Notes: generated from the letters alone by a model not told the origin. 64,000 nt of DNA from Panax quinquefolius (GCA_020205615.1 CM035162.1:47524076-47588075), one strand, 5' to 3'. Positions 33,251 through 46,890 are shown, counted from the stretch's first letter. A program made the numbers and translations.

Positions 33251-33641
33251 GATTTTATACTTTAAATCAGGGTCGTTAGGAACACAAAGTCTGGAGTTGA
33301 CTCGAAGTATTCCTTCTTCATCGATTCTTACTTCCTAAGATAGCACCTTCTTGCACTTTCTTCCTCATACGCATCGCCTCCAGTCTCAGAGCTTGAGCAA
33401 ACTTTAACTTTATCAATTAAAGTTGGTTCTACTCAGTATATTCGCCATCATCACATGGGTCCCTCGAGTCTTCAACTCTATCTCCATCCGCTGCAAGTCA
33501 CACAAAATGGGCCTTTGTGTTGACAATATCGCACTCAGTGCTTGATATGATCTTCTACTCAATGCGTCACCTACCACGCTCGCTTTTCGGGATGGTATTG
33601 ATGGTATGATCATAATCTTTCAACAGCTCAAGCCAACGCCA

Positions 33642-34049
33642 TCATTGTCGCATGTTGAGTTCCTTTTGAGTGAAGAAATATTTGAGGCTTTTATGATCCG
33701 TAAAGATCTCCACCTTCTCCCCATACAAGTAATGCCTCCAAATTTTAAGTGCGAAGACAACAACTGCTAACTCTAGGTCATGAGTAGGATAATTCCTCTC
33801 ATATTCTTTGAGTTGTCTTGAGGTATAGGCTATGACTTTCCTATGTTGCATGAGAACACATCCCAACTCTTTGCTCAAGTCATCAGAGATGACAAATCCC
33901 TCCGAGCCGATGGTATTGTCGTAAGTAATCGAAATGAGTCTCCTCTTGAGTTCTTGAAAACTCTTCTCACATTCTTCGCTCCAACCGAACTTTGTATCTT
34001 TCTGAGTCAGTTGAGTTAATGGAGTAGCTATTCGAGAAAATCCTTCCAC
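33642..34049 (-). pseudogene. Element A RNase H
   Basis: Minus strand: [38 protein letters not shown] and [20 protein letters not shown]. The first catalytic position, normally YSDAS, reads ISDDL. The ORF ends at a stop right after MRQ. Confidence 0.85.
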
Positions 34050-34954
34050 GAATCTCCGATAATAACCAAATAAGTTTCGAGAAAGCTACGATTTCTGGCC
34101 ATCGATTTAGGTTTCTCCCTGCTTTGAATTGCTTCAATCTTTGTCGGGTCAACATATATTCCATGACTTGATACTACGTGCCCAAGGAATATTACTTCCT
34201 CAAGCCAGAACTCACATTTCTTCAACTTGGCATAAAGCTTGTATTCACAAAGCTTTTGGAGTGTCAGCCTCAAGTGTTGCTCATGATCTTCACGGCTTTT
34301 GGAATAAATAAGGATGTCATAAATAAAGACGACCACAAAGTGATCTAAATATTACTTGAATACTTGGTTCATCATATCCATGAAGGCAGCAGGAGCATTA
34401 GTCAATCTAAAGGACATGACTAGGAATTCATAATGCCCGTACCGAGTTCTGAAAGCCGTCTTTGGAATGTCATCGATTCTAATCTTCAATTGGTGATATC
34501 CGGAATGAAGATCAATCTTTGAAAAGAATTTGGCTCCTTGTAACTGGTCAAACAAGTCATCAATACGTGGCAATGGGTACCTATTTTTGATGGTGACATG
34601 ATTTAACTCCCGATAATCAATACAAAGTCGCATACTCCTGTCTTTCTTCTTCACAAATAGAACAAGAGCACCCCAAGGAGACGTACTAGGACGAATGAAA
34701 CCAATGTCTAACAATTCTTGCAATTAGGTTTTTAATTCTTGAAGTTCAATAGGAGCCATTCGATACGGGGCTTTGGAAATGGGTTTTGTATCGGGTTCAA
34801 GGTCGATACAAAATTCAATTTCACGCTCTGGGGGTAGGCCATGAAGTTCTTCAGGGAATACGTCAGGGAATTTATTAACAATAGAAATATAATTCAAAAC
34901 TGATGTATTTTTATTTAGATCCATGACATGAGCTAAAAAAAGCTTGACATCCAT
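34028..34954 (-). pseudogene. Element A reverse transcriptase, catalytic FIDD changed to FIYD
   Basis: Minus strand, from [14 protein letters not shown] (about 34870) through [47 protein letters not shown] and [13 protein letters not shown]. The catalytic box reads [11 protein letters not shown] at about 34330-34300, with the first Asp of the pair replaced by Tyr. Stops at 34723 and about 34350 split the frame. Inactive. Confidence 0.88.
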
Positions 34955-35795
34955 TTTTCAATAAATGAATAAATTTATGTCTTGAGATGACCGTGATTGA
35001 TTTTAATGGTTTGGTCGCTTGAATTCGAATAATAGGTTGATTAGGAATATGAAAGCTAACAACCTTACGAAAATAATCAATTTTAGCATGATGAGTAGTT
35101 AACCAATCAATCCCTAGAATCACATCAAATGCAAGTATTTTCAATAAAATAAGATTGACAGGTAATGTGAGGGTACCAATTTGAACCAAACAAGACTTAT
35201 AAACAGTGGATGTAATGAAAGTTTCTCCCAACGGAGTTTCCACAGATAAGTCAAAGTCTAATTTCTCCGGAGTCAAATTTAATCGTTGAGCACAAGTAGG
35301 AGAAATAAAAGAATGGGTAGAACTGGTATCAAATAAAGTATAGACTTCGCTAGAGTTTATGATAAGCTTACCTGTGATGACCTTATTTGGGTTCCTTGCT
35401 TTTTGGGAGGTCACAACAAACGCTCTCCCTTGCACTACCGACTTTGACTTTTCTGGGACGACCTTTGGTGCCTCCATCCTAACTGAACTTGTCTTCGGTG
35501 AACGACAAAATTGGGCTAAGTGACCTTCTCTTTCATAATTATAACATGTTTTGGACGGCATCGCGCAGTTTGGACTAATGTGTTCCTCCCCTCCATATTT
35601 GAAGCATATGATAGGTGGTCGTTCTCCTTCCTTAACAACGGGTGCTGGTACTGACGTCTTTCCATCATTGTTGAATCTCCTCTTCTTGAAATGTCCATTC
35701 TTATTGTTTTGGCCCTGATTACCACCGAAGTGGTTACCACTTCTGGCCTGTTGATTCCCTATGCACTTGTTGTTACCGCTCACGATCGCTCTCAC
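34911..35795 (-). pseudogene. Element A zinc knuckles and aspartic protease
   Basis: A 294-residue minus ORF. The knuckles are damaged: CFKYGGEEHISPNC and CYNYEREGHLAQFC have lost the second Cys each. The protease follows (GKLIINSSEVYTLFDTSSTH), where the active-site DTGS is DTSS. DVILGIDWLTTHHAKID is intact. Confidence 0.85.
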
Positions 35796-36588
35796 ACGGT
35801 ATTATCATTTTCATTGGCCGCTTTTTTGGTTGCGTTGACTCTTTATCGCGCTCTACTAATCGAGCCCTATTTACAACATCCGAATACAAACACGCTTTTA
35901 TGAGAAATAAGATGTCGACGTATCTCGACTTTTTAAACCTCTTAAAAACATCCGCGTCATTCTCTCTCATTATCCACCACGTGGGATGCAAACCGAGATA
36001 ACTCGGCAAACTTGGCTTCGTACTGCGACACGGTCATATTATTCTGCTCCAACTTGATGAACTCTACCTCTTTTATGTGACGAATACTTTCGGGAAAGTA
36101 CTTGTCGTTGAATAGTTCTTGAACTTTTCCCAAGACATCTTCATCAAGGTAGGTTGAGTACGCTTTACCGATTCTCACCAAGAATCACTTCTCTCCATCA
36201 ACATAAAGGCGTGAAGGGAACCTTTTGCTCCTTGGAGCATCCCAAGATATCAAATATCTTGGTGATCTGCTTTTATCCATGCTTCCGCTTTAAGTGGTTT
36301 TGGCTCTCCAATAAACTCCGGTGGTCCCAGCTCCTTAAACTGCTTAGCGGTGGACCGTCCGAGAGTTTCCAAGATGTTCCACCTACATTTTGAACAGAGC
36401 CGCTCTACATCTTTGTTGCATGAATTGCATAAAGCCTCCGAACATTCCATCATTCATCATTTGGTCGTTGTTGTTGTTTTGCGATGAGGATTGTCGCCTT
36501 CCTAATGAACATTATCCTGATTATTGATATGTGGTGAATCAACGGTCGCCTGTGCTCCATTGCTATTCTCAACATTCTCGGATGTCAT
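35773..36588 (-). pseudogene. Element A gag
   Basis: ATG at 36588 on the minus strand starts MTSENVENSNGAQATVDSPH. Stops lie in the first 60 codons, then KQFKELGPPEFIGEPKPLKAE, TKIFDVLG, ESIRHIKEVEFIKLEQNNM and ASHVVDNERE are spread over three frames. Confidence 0.85.
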
Positions 36589-36751
36589 TTTCAGATATTG
36601 CCACAAAATAAAGGTTAATTGACATGTAACATATTATCTCTATACTCTGACCAACCAATTAAATACCGAATAAATTTAAGTAGGTCATACTAGCGAAGGA
36701 ATTCCCCGTCTCTCCCCTCCTAGTTCTAGTCTCACATCTTAGCCAGGGATC

Positions 36752-36775
36752 ATATCCCTAAGCTCTGATACAAAC
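36752..36775 (-). other. Primer-binding site of element A
   Basis: Minus strand GTATCAGAGCTTAGGGAT next to the 5' LTR, an initiator-Met tRNA complement. Confidence 0.75.
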
Positions 36776-38821
36776 TCTGACGCCCCCAAAATCGGTATAC
36801 ATCACCTATTCTGAGTCGCCAAATACATGGTATAAAATTCAAATACAACTTAATTATACAACAGTCGTGTAAAATACGACTAAACATATGCTGTGAGTTT
36901 TAATACAAATATTGTCATCTAGACAACCTACAAACTCAATGGGGTCCTCATTACATTTATTATCACACTATTTCATAGAATAGTGAGGACTACTAATGCT
37001 ATTATCTGGACCATCACTCTGTTCCCCGACTAGTCCCTGCTACGTTCTCATTTCTTGAAGAGAATAATGAAAACAAAAGGGTGAGCTCAACTAGCCCAGT
37101 AAGAAATATTATGACTAAGATAATGAAGAATAAATTATCATTAGCCTTCAACAGTGTTAAACTAATAAAATATAACAAACATCAAGTTTAACTGCAGCGG
37201 AACAAGCAATCCATTAGAAGAGTCAAGTAGAGAATAAAATCTACTATCTTCTATGATTTAAATGGTTTTTCATGACTTTTATCGCTGAGACTCAGCTTAA
37301 TAAATAATCCACATCATCCCTGCACTACGACCAAGGATATTCATTATCACAACCACAAATTATCCATGCACCACAGCCAAGGATATTCGTGTATTCATTA
37401 ATGGTCATGATCATGCCAACAACTGTCCATCAATGTACGACAGGCCAATGAGGACTTTTACCACATCATTTGTAACATTACGGTCATGATTACACCAAAT
37501 AATCCCTGGTCATAATCATACAAAGTCCATCTATGCACTACAGGCCACAGATGACTTTCACCAAAATATAAACATGAGGATGATGACAATGATATAAGAA
37601 TTTAATAAAACAAGTTCAAGAATTAATTTATCCAGGAACTAATAACGTCCAAATTGTCAACATGATACTTCTTTGTAGAGTAAAATTCAAGAATGGTCAG
37701 AAGAATATTTTCATGAAAAGATACTGGATGAAGCGCAAATATCAAGGATATTCCACTAATTTCATGGAGTATAGAAGTCAAAATTTTAACCAACTAGGTA
37801 TAATAAAGAATGAAATAACAAAAGAAATCGCCAGTATGCGATAGATCGCATACGCAAAAGTTATTCCAATAGAATAATAAATAACGGAACCAGGTCCGGC
37901 GTAAAACGCACAAATAGGATATTCCAACAGCATAATAAAGAATGGAATCAGGTCTGGCGTAAAACGCACAGACAGGATATTCCAACATAATAATAAAGAA
38001 TGGAAATGTGTCCATGTAAAACGCATGCATGTGATATTCCAATGTAATAATAAAGAATGGAATACCGTAAGAATTTCACCAAGTATAGGGTAGCTCAGCA
38101 GATATCAAGTTATTCCAATAATAATAAATAATGGAATAACGAAGTTCTCTTCATGAATACAAAAGAAATAATACCCTTACCGTAAAAGAAACTGGATATA
38201 AGAGTAGGAAGTAATGTAATACTTTTCTATAGTTTCTCTATAATTTCGCTCTCTGAGTTTCCGTGAATTAAGTAAGAAATAATGAAGGAATGAGCTTCTA
38301 TTTATAGGAGAATGGAAAGATACTATTTGAAAAATAAATCACTTGACGCAATGTAATGTCGATTTAATAATTTTAAATTCACGGGCTTCAGACGTTTATC
38401 AAGACACTAATTAACACTTTGAACTAATAAGTGAGTACCTTTTAAAATAATACTCACGTTATAAAACAAAAGCTTTCAACAAATGTTATACCAACCAATC
38501 GTAAGCTACCTCCATCTTAAGGGAATGCAAATTTCAAAGTGTTAACCAATGAGGAACACCTCCTTTATAAAGTATTGAATATGAAGCATACTAGGAATAT
38601 TTGGTAACATTTGTTCATAATTTACCCCATTTCACATGCCATCACACTATATAATACTAATACTTTACTCCACCACTTCCATTTTTCCACCAAAAATTCC
38701 ACTCACATAATCCACCCATAATATTCCACTCACCTCATTCCTACTAACATCAACACACACCCACAATTTCCTTCCTTACAAGACATCTTCCCCCCCCCCC
38801 TTTTTCTCCCACCCCACACAT

Positions 38822-38874
<53 letters not shown>

Positions 38875-39635
38875 TTTATAACTTCCTTCCATTATTTGAA
38901 AAATGGGTAAATGGGGTTCATAAAATAAAATCTACATCAAATACATCATAAAAATTCCTTCAATATTTTAAACAACATTTATCATCATTATTATAATTCA
39001 CAATATTAATCGACCAGTCGCGTTCCCGAAAGAGGGCTTTCCAATAAGGATTTCTCCCATCAGCCGCAATTAGGTGACCAAACCTCTCCTCGATGTAACT
39101 TCTAGACATCGTTAATATTGCAAATAATAATATTAATAACTTTGTCATCTCAATTATTGATTTAATAATATATAAAATATTGACAATAACTCAATCAATT
39201 AACGTAAGATATTATGCAAAGAATTCTCGTAGCAATAATTGAACAAAACCGAGTGACTTCTCACATAAGCATCAATAATCAATACCGTAAGTATCTTTGT
39301 GCAACTACGCCAGATTATTATACTTTTAACACCGGTGTTTCAACAGCTAACTGTAAAACTTCCGCCGTTATTTTCATATAAAAATATTTTTGTCGTTTTC
39401 TCGATCCGACAATAATTCCGTTAATGGGTCCACCAATGATTGTGCTTGGTTGTCACGAATATTTCCTGTTAAAACGAATATTCCCCACCAATCGAATATT
39501 ATATAACAACTTGTGTACTTTAGAAAATTTATAAATATTACCCACAACTATAACATTATATCAAATTCATTCCATAATATTTAAAATGATATTTATAGAA
39601 AATTCATCTTTATTCATAAAAGTTGGGGTCTTACA
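36776..39635 (-). mobile_element. Element A 5' LTR
   Basis: 2860 bp, nearly collinear with 29010-31917. The inner terminus reads TCTGACGCC where the partner has TGTGACGCC. Differences between the two LTRs are often 1-4 bp indels at G/C-rich spots. Confidence 0.9.
37852..38135 (-). repeat. About 57-bp tandem hairpin repeats in LTR A (right copy)
   Basis: Same structure as 30104-30395: ATTCCA/TGGAAT hairpins separated by GTAAAACGCA linkers, about four units. Confidence 0.8.
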
Positions 39636-39640
39636 TAATG

Positions 39641-41757
39641 ATTTGTTAAATAAAATTGGAGTTATATTTGTTAAATAATTTAATTAAATTAGATGTGACA
39701 TTTGTAAACTATATAATAAGTGAATGATTAAAATAAATAGAAAAGGAGTTTTATTTGGAAAAGACAAACAAGGTCTTATGATTTTTATTACTATTGAGAC
39801 CCTTAACTTATTTGAGTGTAAACTGTTTGTCAGTTTTTATGTTAGGTGTTATTTTGCTAAGTCTAAAGAGTTAGAGAGAAAGATAACTTTAGAGAGGGTT
39901 TGAGAGAATAGAAATTCTCTGTGAATTGAGAAGAGAAGTTTGAGAATCAAAGAAGGAAGAAGATGATTTATATTATCTATTCTAAGTTTAATGAAGAAAT
40001 CAAAGGTAAATTCTAAAGTTTCTAGTTCTTATTTTCTAAAACTATCTATGTGATTGGATTTTGGTTGATTTCATGAGAAATCTGATACATGTGTTAATGG
40101 GGGGATGTAATCTGCTTTATGTTACCCATAGTTGGATTTGAGTCGAGCGAATTCATGTTGTTGATTTTAAATTAGAGAAACTTGGTTTTTGACTTAAAAT
40201 ATATATTTTAGTCTACTTTGAGTGTAAAATGATTAAGAAATCTTGTATAAAATCTGAAATTGGTGATGAATATTGTTAGTATGTTGAAATACGAAAACAA
40301 CAAAGGTTAAACGGATTGATTTGGTTGAGAATCGAATATGTGGTGTGTGATTACGCTAAATTATCAAAATATGAAGTATAGAGTATGAACTTGGAATTTG
40401 AGGGTTTAATTTGGGTTGGTTAAGTTTTATGTTGTTAGAATCAATACATACATGTTGGGTTATTATTATATACGTTTTTACTGTATGGGTATGTTTAATT
40501 TGATGTTAAAGTGAAGAAATTGGGAGTTTTTGGCTTTGGAATTGTGCTGATTGTGAACTGCAAAAGTCGCGTCTAGGCAACCACCTTGCATGGCTTTTCT
40601 AGTTCAAAATCCCTTCAAATGGTACCAAATTTCTGGTGGGCTTTCTTAGAACAAAAACTCACCAAAATGGGAAGGGCAGAGAGTGGCCTAGTGTTAAGCT
40701 GAAACAAGGCAGTCCTAACCCTTCTTACTAAAACTACCATAACTTTTGTATACGAACTCCAAATTAGATGATTCAAGATGTTTTGGAAAGATAAAAGATA
40801 GATCTATCACCTCCTTTAACAAAAACTAAAATTAGATGTTTTTAGCAGAGGTCAAAATTGGTATCTTTTAGAAAGTTGTGCAAGCGTATGCGAATGAAGG
40901 GGCGTCGGGCTTATATTATTGCAACGTAATATGTTCTAATCCTAACCATTGACATTCTAAGTTATAAACGATGAAGTTTGTAAAATGAGGGTGATGGTTA
41001 ACTTAGTTAACTTTAACGAACGTTAAACATTCCATACGATGTAACATTAAGCTATAGAGACTTAACTGAACGTTAGGTAGTAATTAAAAGAAAGGCAAGT
41101 GATAGAAGTTAACTTAATTAATGTTAAAAAATGCAATACACCTAATATGATGTAAGGTTATCTATGACGATTTAACCAAACGTTAAGTGTCAATTAAAAG
41201 AGAAGTATAAGAGAAGTGAGATGAAGATAAATTTAGTGACTTAACTAAATTGTAGTGTCAAACGAAGAAGAGTTAAAACCTGAAGATAGGTTATAAGTTT
41301 TTAAAGAAATGTAAGTTGTGAGAGGATTAGGACTAAGAGTCGATGTGGTTTCATTATATGTGTAACTAATGCATGTGTATATGAATTTTTGAATTGTTGT
41401 AGGATATACACAAAGAAATTAAACGGTAGTTGATAATCAACAAACCAGGCAAGTCTTTCATTTCCTATTTGCTATGTGAAGTTGATGATGAACTGTTTTA
41501 AATCTGTATTGCAAAGAGCATGATGTGTTATATGTTGATGTCGAAAAAAAGTTCCTTTTTGGAATTCCTCTTTTAGTCTTTCTGCCCTTTATGTTTTCTA
41601 TATGTGTTAGGCACCCCCTGACTTCCGTAAAAACACGGTAACCACATCTTTTCAATTCCCTAATTATTTGAAGTGTGTGTGTGCAGTTAATTGGGCCTAA
41701 GTGCATTATTTGGAAGTTGTTCTATGCCTCGTTTGCACCTATATACAAAGTGTTTGA
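39641..41757. other. AT-rich non-coding region, perhaps an old LTR
   Basis: No ORF supported. The AGAGAGAAAGATAACTTTAGAGAGG leader-like block near 39880 and TAACTTTTGTATACGAACTCC near 40740 recall LTR sequence, but no termini were found. Target region of element A. Confidence 0.35.
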
Positions 41758-42986
41758 TGTAAGACCCCAACTTTTATGAATAAAGATTAGTTTTTCTCAA
41801 AATATATTTTTGAATATTATGGCGTGGATTTGATATAATGTTATAGTTGTGGGTATTATTTACAAATTTTGCAAAGTAAGCAAGTGGTTATATAATATTC
41901 GATTGGTCGGGGAATAATCGTTTTAACAAGGAATATTCGTACAACGGCACTTGTCGTAGTTAGAAAACGACAGAATTATCTTTTTATAAAAATAACGGCG
42001 AAAGTTTTACCGTTAAACTGTTGAACTACCCGGTGGTAAAAGTACAGTAATACGCGTGGTTGCATAGTAGACACAATATTGATTATTGATGCTTACGTGA
42101 GAAGTCACTCAGTTATACTCAATTATTGCTACAGTAATTGCTGCATAATATCTTTCATATTAGTGATTCAATTATTATCACAGTATCATCTGCATAATAT
42201 TTTATATTATTAAATCAATAATTGGGACGACAAAGTTATTAATATTATTATTTGCAATATTGACAATGTCTAGAAAGTTCTGTCAAGGAGAGGTTTGGTC
42301 ACATAATTGCTCGCCAATAGGGAGAAATCCTTATCGAAAAACCCCCTCTTTCCTGGGAATGATCTGATTGTTAAATATTGTGAGTTATAATATTAATGAT
42401 GAATAAGTTCATGTTGATTAAAGATGAAATTGATATTTCCATTATGTTGGGATTATTAGTGTTAGTAAAAATCGACATTTATTTCGATAATAATAAATGC
42501 TTGGAGGTTATATTGACCAATCGGGTAATTAATCGGATAAATGAACAATTAATTGCTATTAATTCAAATTCTTATAACTATTTGTTCACATGTGTGTACT
42601 ATTGATTCACATGCATGTACTATTAGGGGAGGTGGTGCAAGATTGATAATACTTGCATGACTAAATTAAAAATAGAGATATAGATGAAGGTATTATACTG
42701 TAATTATTTTTTTCACATGATTATACTATTGATTCACATGATTGTACTATTGATTCACAAGATGTACTATTAGGGGATGTGGTGCAAGTTTGATAATACT
42801 TGCAGGACTAAATTAAAAATGAAGAAAAAGATGAAGGTATTATACCGTAATATTTCGAGCCCCAAAACGTGCAATTATCGAAACTATATTTTCCTATAAA
42901 TAGAAGCTCATTCTTCTTTCATTCTCACCAATTCACTAAGACTCACAAGAGAAATTATAAAGAAAGAAGCTATAGAGAGAAAGAAG
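41758..42986 (+). mobile_element. Inverted, truncated LTR joined to element B
   Basis: Starts TGTAAGACCCCAAC in plus orientation, the same family as LTR A, but the body that follows is in minus orientation. It carries TATAAATAG at about 42896. It ends near 42986, where GATATGCCGAGCTAA occurs and occurs again about 63 bp further on. Confidence 0.8.
42600..42860 (+). repeat. Imperfect tandem duplication of about 145 bp
   Basis: A block from ATTGATTCACATG through TACTATTAGGGGA, GTGGTGCAAG..TTGATAATACTTGCA to GATGAAGGTATTATAC occurs twice in succession inside the inverted LTR. Confidence 0.7.
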
Positions 42987-43560
42987 ATATGCCGAGCTAA
43001 GATCTTCAAGAGTTTGAATAGTCCTCTCCGACTGTCCGTCCGTCTAAGGATGATATGCCGAGCTAAATCATAAGTCTGTGCCCATAGCTTTTTGCAAACT
43101 AACCCAAAATCGTGAAGTGAATCTTGGGTCTCGATCGAAAACTATGGATACTTAGATACCATGCGATCTTACAATCTCGTTTATGTACATACGAGACAAG
43201 ACGCGTTCAAGTGTATAAGTTTCTCGATTTCGGTAAGAAATGAGCGGACTTGGTCAATCTATCAACAATGACCCAAATCGCATCAATGGCTTGAGAAACC
43301 TTAGGAAGACCGTGAACGAAATCCATGGTAATGTGCTCCCACTTCCATTCTAGAATTTCAAGTGGTTGCAATGGACCTTTTGGTACTTGATGCTCCGCTT
43401 TAACTCGTTGACAAGTTAGACACCTTGAGATAAACAAATACTATCTCTCTCTTATATTGCTCCACCTAAATGTATGGCGAATATCATGATACATTTTGGT
43501 ACTCCCGATGGATTGCAAATGGTGTGTTGTGCGCCTCCATCATGATATTATACTTTAAAT
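42987..43560 (-). pseudogene. Element B integrase fragment
   Basis: CLTCQRVKAEHQVPKGPLQP and MDFVHGLPKVSQAIDAIWVI on the minus strand, followed by broken frames. Confidence 0.8.
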
Positions 43561-43863
43561 CGTATTCATTAGGAACACAAAGTCCGGAGTTGACTCAAGT
43601 ATTCCTTCTTCATCGATTCTTGCTTTCGGCATAGCACCTTCTTGCACTTTCTTCCTCATACGCATCACTCCAGTGTCCGTAGCTTGAGCGAATTTTAACA
43701 TTATCGATTAAAGTCGGTTCTACTACTCAGATACTCGCTTATCATCACGCGCGTCCACGAGTCTTTAACTCTATCTCCATCCTTTGCAAGTCACACAAAA
43801 TGGGCCTTTGTGTTGACAATAACGCACTCGTGCTTGCATATGATCTTCTACTCAATGCGTCGG

Positions 43864-45243
43864 CTACCACGTTCGCTTTTCGGGATGGTATTGGATGGTA
43901 TGATCATAATCTTTCAATGAGTTCAAGCCAACGTCGTTGTCGCGTGTTGAGTTCCTTTTGAGTGAAGAAATATTTGAGGCTTTTATGATCCGTAAAGATC
44001 TCCACTTTCTCCCCATACAAGTAATGCCTCCAAATTTTAAGTGCAAAGATAACAACCGCTAACTCTAGATCATGAGTAGGATAATTCCTCTCATATTCTT
44101 TGAGTTGTCGCGAGGCATAAAGCTATAACTTTTCCATGTTGCATGAGAACACATCCCAACCCTTTGCCGAAGCATCACTATAGATGACAAATCCTCCGAG
44201 CCGGATGGTATTGTCGTAAGTCTTTGAAATAAGTCTCCTCTTGAGTTCTTGAAAACTCTTTCTCACATTCTTCGCTCCAACCAACTTTGTATCTTTTCGA
44301 GTCACCGAAGTCAATTGAGTAGCAATTTGAGAAAATCCTTCCACGAATCTCCGATAATAACCAAATAAACCGAGAAAGCTACGTGACTTGGCCATTGATT
44401 TAGGTTGTTCCCGACTTTGAATAACTTCAATCTTTCTTTGGGTTAACAGATATTCCATGACTTGATACCACGTGCCCAAGGAATGCTACTTCTTCAAGCC
44501 GAACTCGCATTTCTTCAACTCGCATAAAGCTTATATTCACGAAGCTTTTGGAGTGTCGACCTCAAGTGTTGCTCATGATCTTCACGGCTTTTTGGAATAA
44601 ATAAGGATGTCATAAATAAAGACGACCACAAAGTGATCTAAATATTCCTCAATACTTTCGGTTCATCATATCCATGAAGGCGGCGGAGCATTAGTCAATC
44701 CAAAGGACATGACTAGGAATTCATAATGCCGTCTGCATCGGAGTTCCGGCCGTCTTTTGGAATGTCAGTGATTCTAATCTTCAATTGGTGATATCCGAAT
44801 GCGGATCAATCTTTGAAAAGAATTTGGCTCCTTGCAATTGGTCAAACAGTCATCAATACGTCAATACGTGGCAATGGATACCTATTTTTGATGGTGACAT
44901 GATTCAACTCCAGATAATCAATACAAAGTCGCATACTCCCATCTTTCTTCTTCACGAATAGAGCAGGAGCACCCCAAGGAGAAGTACTAGGGCTAATAAA
45001 GCCAATGTCTAACAATTCCTGCGGTTGGGTCTTTAACTCACGAAGTTCAATAGAGCCATTCGATATGGGGCTTTGGAAATAGGTTTTGTACTGGTTCAAG
45101 GTCGATACAAAATTCAATTTCACGCTGAGGGGTAGGCCAGAAGTTCTTCTGGAATACGTCGGAAATTTACTAACAATAGAAATATCGTTCAAAACCGACG
45201 TATTTTTGTTTAAATCATGATATGAGCTAAGAAAGCTTGACAT
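43864..45243 (-). pseudogene. Element B RNase H and reverse transcriptase
   Basis: Minus strand: [43 protein letters not shown] (RNase H Asp kept) and the reverse transcriptase catalytic region near 44625-44600, which encodes FIYDIL as in element A. Multiple frameshifts. Confidence 0.8.
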
Positions 45244-45249
45244 CCATTT

Positions 45250-46890
45250 TTCAATAAACGAATAGCTTTATGGCTTGAGATGACCGTGATTGATTTTAAT
45301 GGTTTGGTCGTTTGAATTAGCATAATAGGTTGATTAGGAATATGAAAGCTAACAACCTTACGAAAAACAATCAATTTTTGCATGATAAGTAGTTAACCAA
45401 TCAATCCCTAGAATCATGTCAAATGCAAGTATTTTTAATGAAATAAGATCGACAGGTAAATGTGAGGGTACCGATTTGAACCAAACAAGACTTATAAGCG
45501 ATTGGATGTAATGAAGGTTTCTCCCAACGGAGTTTCCACAGATAAGTCAAAGTCTAATTTCTCCAGTCAAATTTAATCGATGAGCGCAAGTAGGAGAAAT
45601 AAAAGAATGGGTAGAACCAGATCAAATAAAGTATAGACTTAATTAGAGTTTATGATAAGCTTACCCGTGATGACCTTATTCGGGTTCCTTGCTCTCTCTC
45701 AGGAGGTCACAACAAACGCTTCTCCCTTGCACTACTCTCGGTTTTGACTTTTCCGGGATGGCCTTTGGTGCCTCCATCCTAGTTGAATTTGTCTTGATGG
45801 CACAAAATTGAGCTAAGTGACCTTCTTTTCCACAATTATAACATGCTTTTGTGCACGTGGCAGCGATTCGGATGATGTGTCCCTCTCCTCGCATTTGAAG
45901 CATATGATAGTGGTCTTTCTCCTTCCTTAACAACGGTCTTTGGTGTTGATGTCTTTCCATCATTGTTGAATCTCCTTTTCTTGAAATGTCCATTCTTATT
46001 ATTTTGGCCTCGATTACCACCGAAGTGGTTACCATATCTAACTTTGTTGATTCCCTCCACGCTTGTTGTCACCGCTTGATGACTACTCTCTCATTGTATT
46101 ATAATTTTTTTACCGCTTCTCTTAGTTGCATTGACTCGTTATCACGCTCCACTAATCGAGCCCTATTTACAACATCCGAATACAAACACGCTTTATGAGA
46201 AATAAGATGTTGACGTATCTCCCGCTTCAAACCTCTTAAAACATTCGCGCCATTCTCTCTTCATTATCCACCAAGTGGGACGAATGAACCGTGATAACTC
46301 CGCAAATTTTGCCTCGTATTGCGACACGGTCCATATTGTTTTGTTCCAACTTGATAAACTCTACCTCCTTCATATGGCGAATACTTTCGTGAAAGTATTT
46401 GTCGTTGAATGACTCCTGGAACTTCTCCCAAGATATCTTCATGACAAGAAGTTGAGTACGTTTCTGGATTCCCACCAAAGAATCTGCCTCTCAAGCAACA
46501 TAAAGGCGCAGAAGGAACCTTTTGCTCCTCGGAGCATCCCAAGACATCAAATATCTTGGTAATCTGCTTTATCCATGCTTCCGCCAAAGTGGTTTTGCTC
46601 TCCCTTAAACTCCGTGGTCCCACTCCTTGAATTGTTTAGCGGTGACCGCCGAGAGTTTTCCGTGTTTCCACCTACGTTTTGGGCGAGTCGCTCTACTTTC
46701 TTGTTGCATAAATTGCATAAAGCCTCTGAACATTTGATCATTCATCATTTGGTCAGTGTTGTTGTTTGCATGAGGATTATCGCCTTCTTGATGCACATTA
46801 TCCTGATTATTGATATGTGGTGAATCAACGATCGCCTGTGCTCCATTGCTATTCTCAACATTCTCGATGTCATTTTCGAGATCATCGCCA
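45250..46890 (-). pseudogene. Element B protease, zinc knuckle and gag
   Basis: Knuckle CYNCGKEGHLAQFC is intact near 45850-45800; the protease active-site region near 45630 has lost bases. Gag runs from ENVENSNGAQAIVDSPHINN through QMMNDQMFRGFMQFMQQ, TAKQFKE and ESIRHMKEVEFIKLEQ in several frames. Confidence 0.8.

Larger units (their letters stand above)
29005..39640 (-). mobile_element. Element A: complete but inactive Tekay-type chromovirus (Ty3/gypsy)
   Basis: Both ends are defined: TSD TAATG at 29005-29009 and 39636-39640, LTRs 29010-31917 and 36776-39635 in minus orientation. Reading 5' to 3' on the minus strand it has a primer-binding site, gag, zinc knuckles, protease, reverse transcriptase, RNase H, integrase, chromodomain and polypurine tract. 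The fused chromodomain and gag type place it with Tekay/Del chromoviruses. Every domain carries lesions. Confidence 0.93.
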
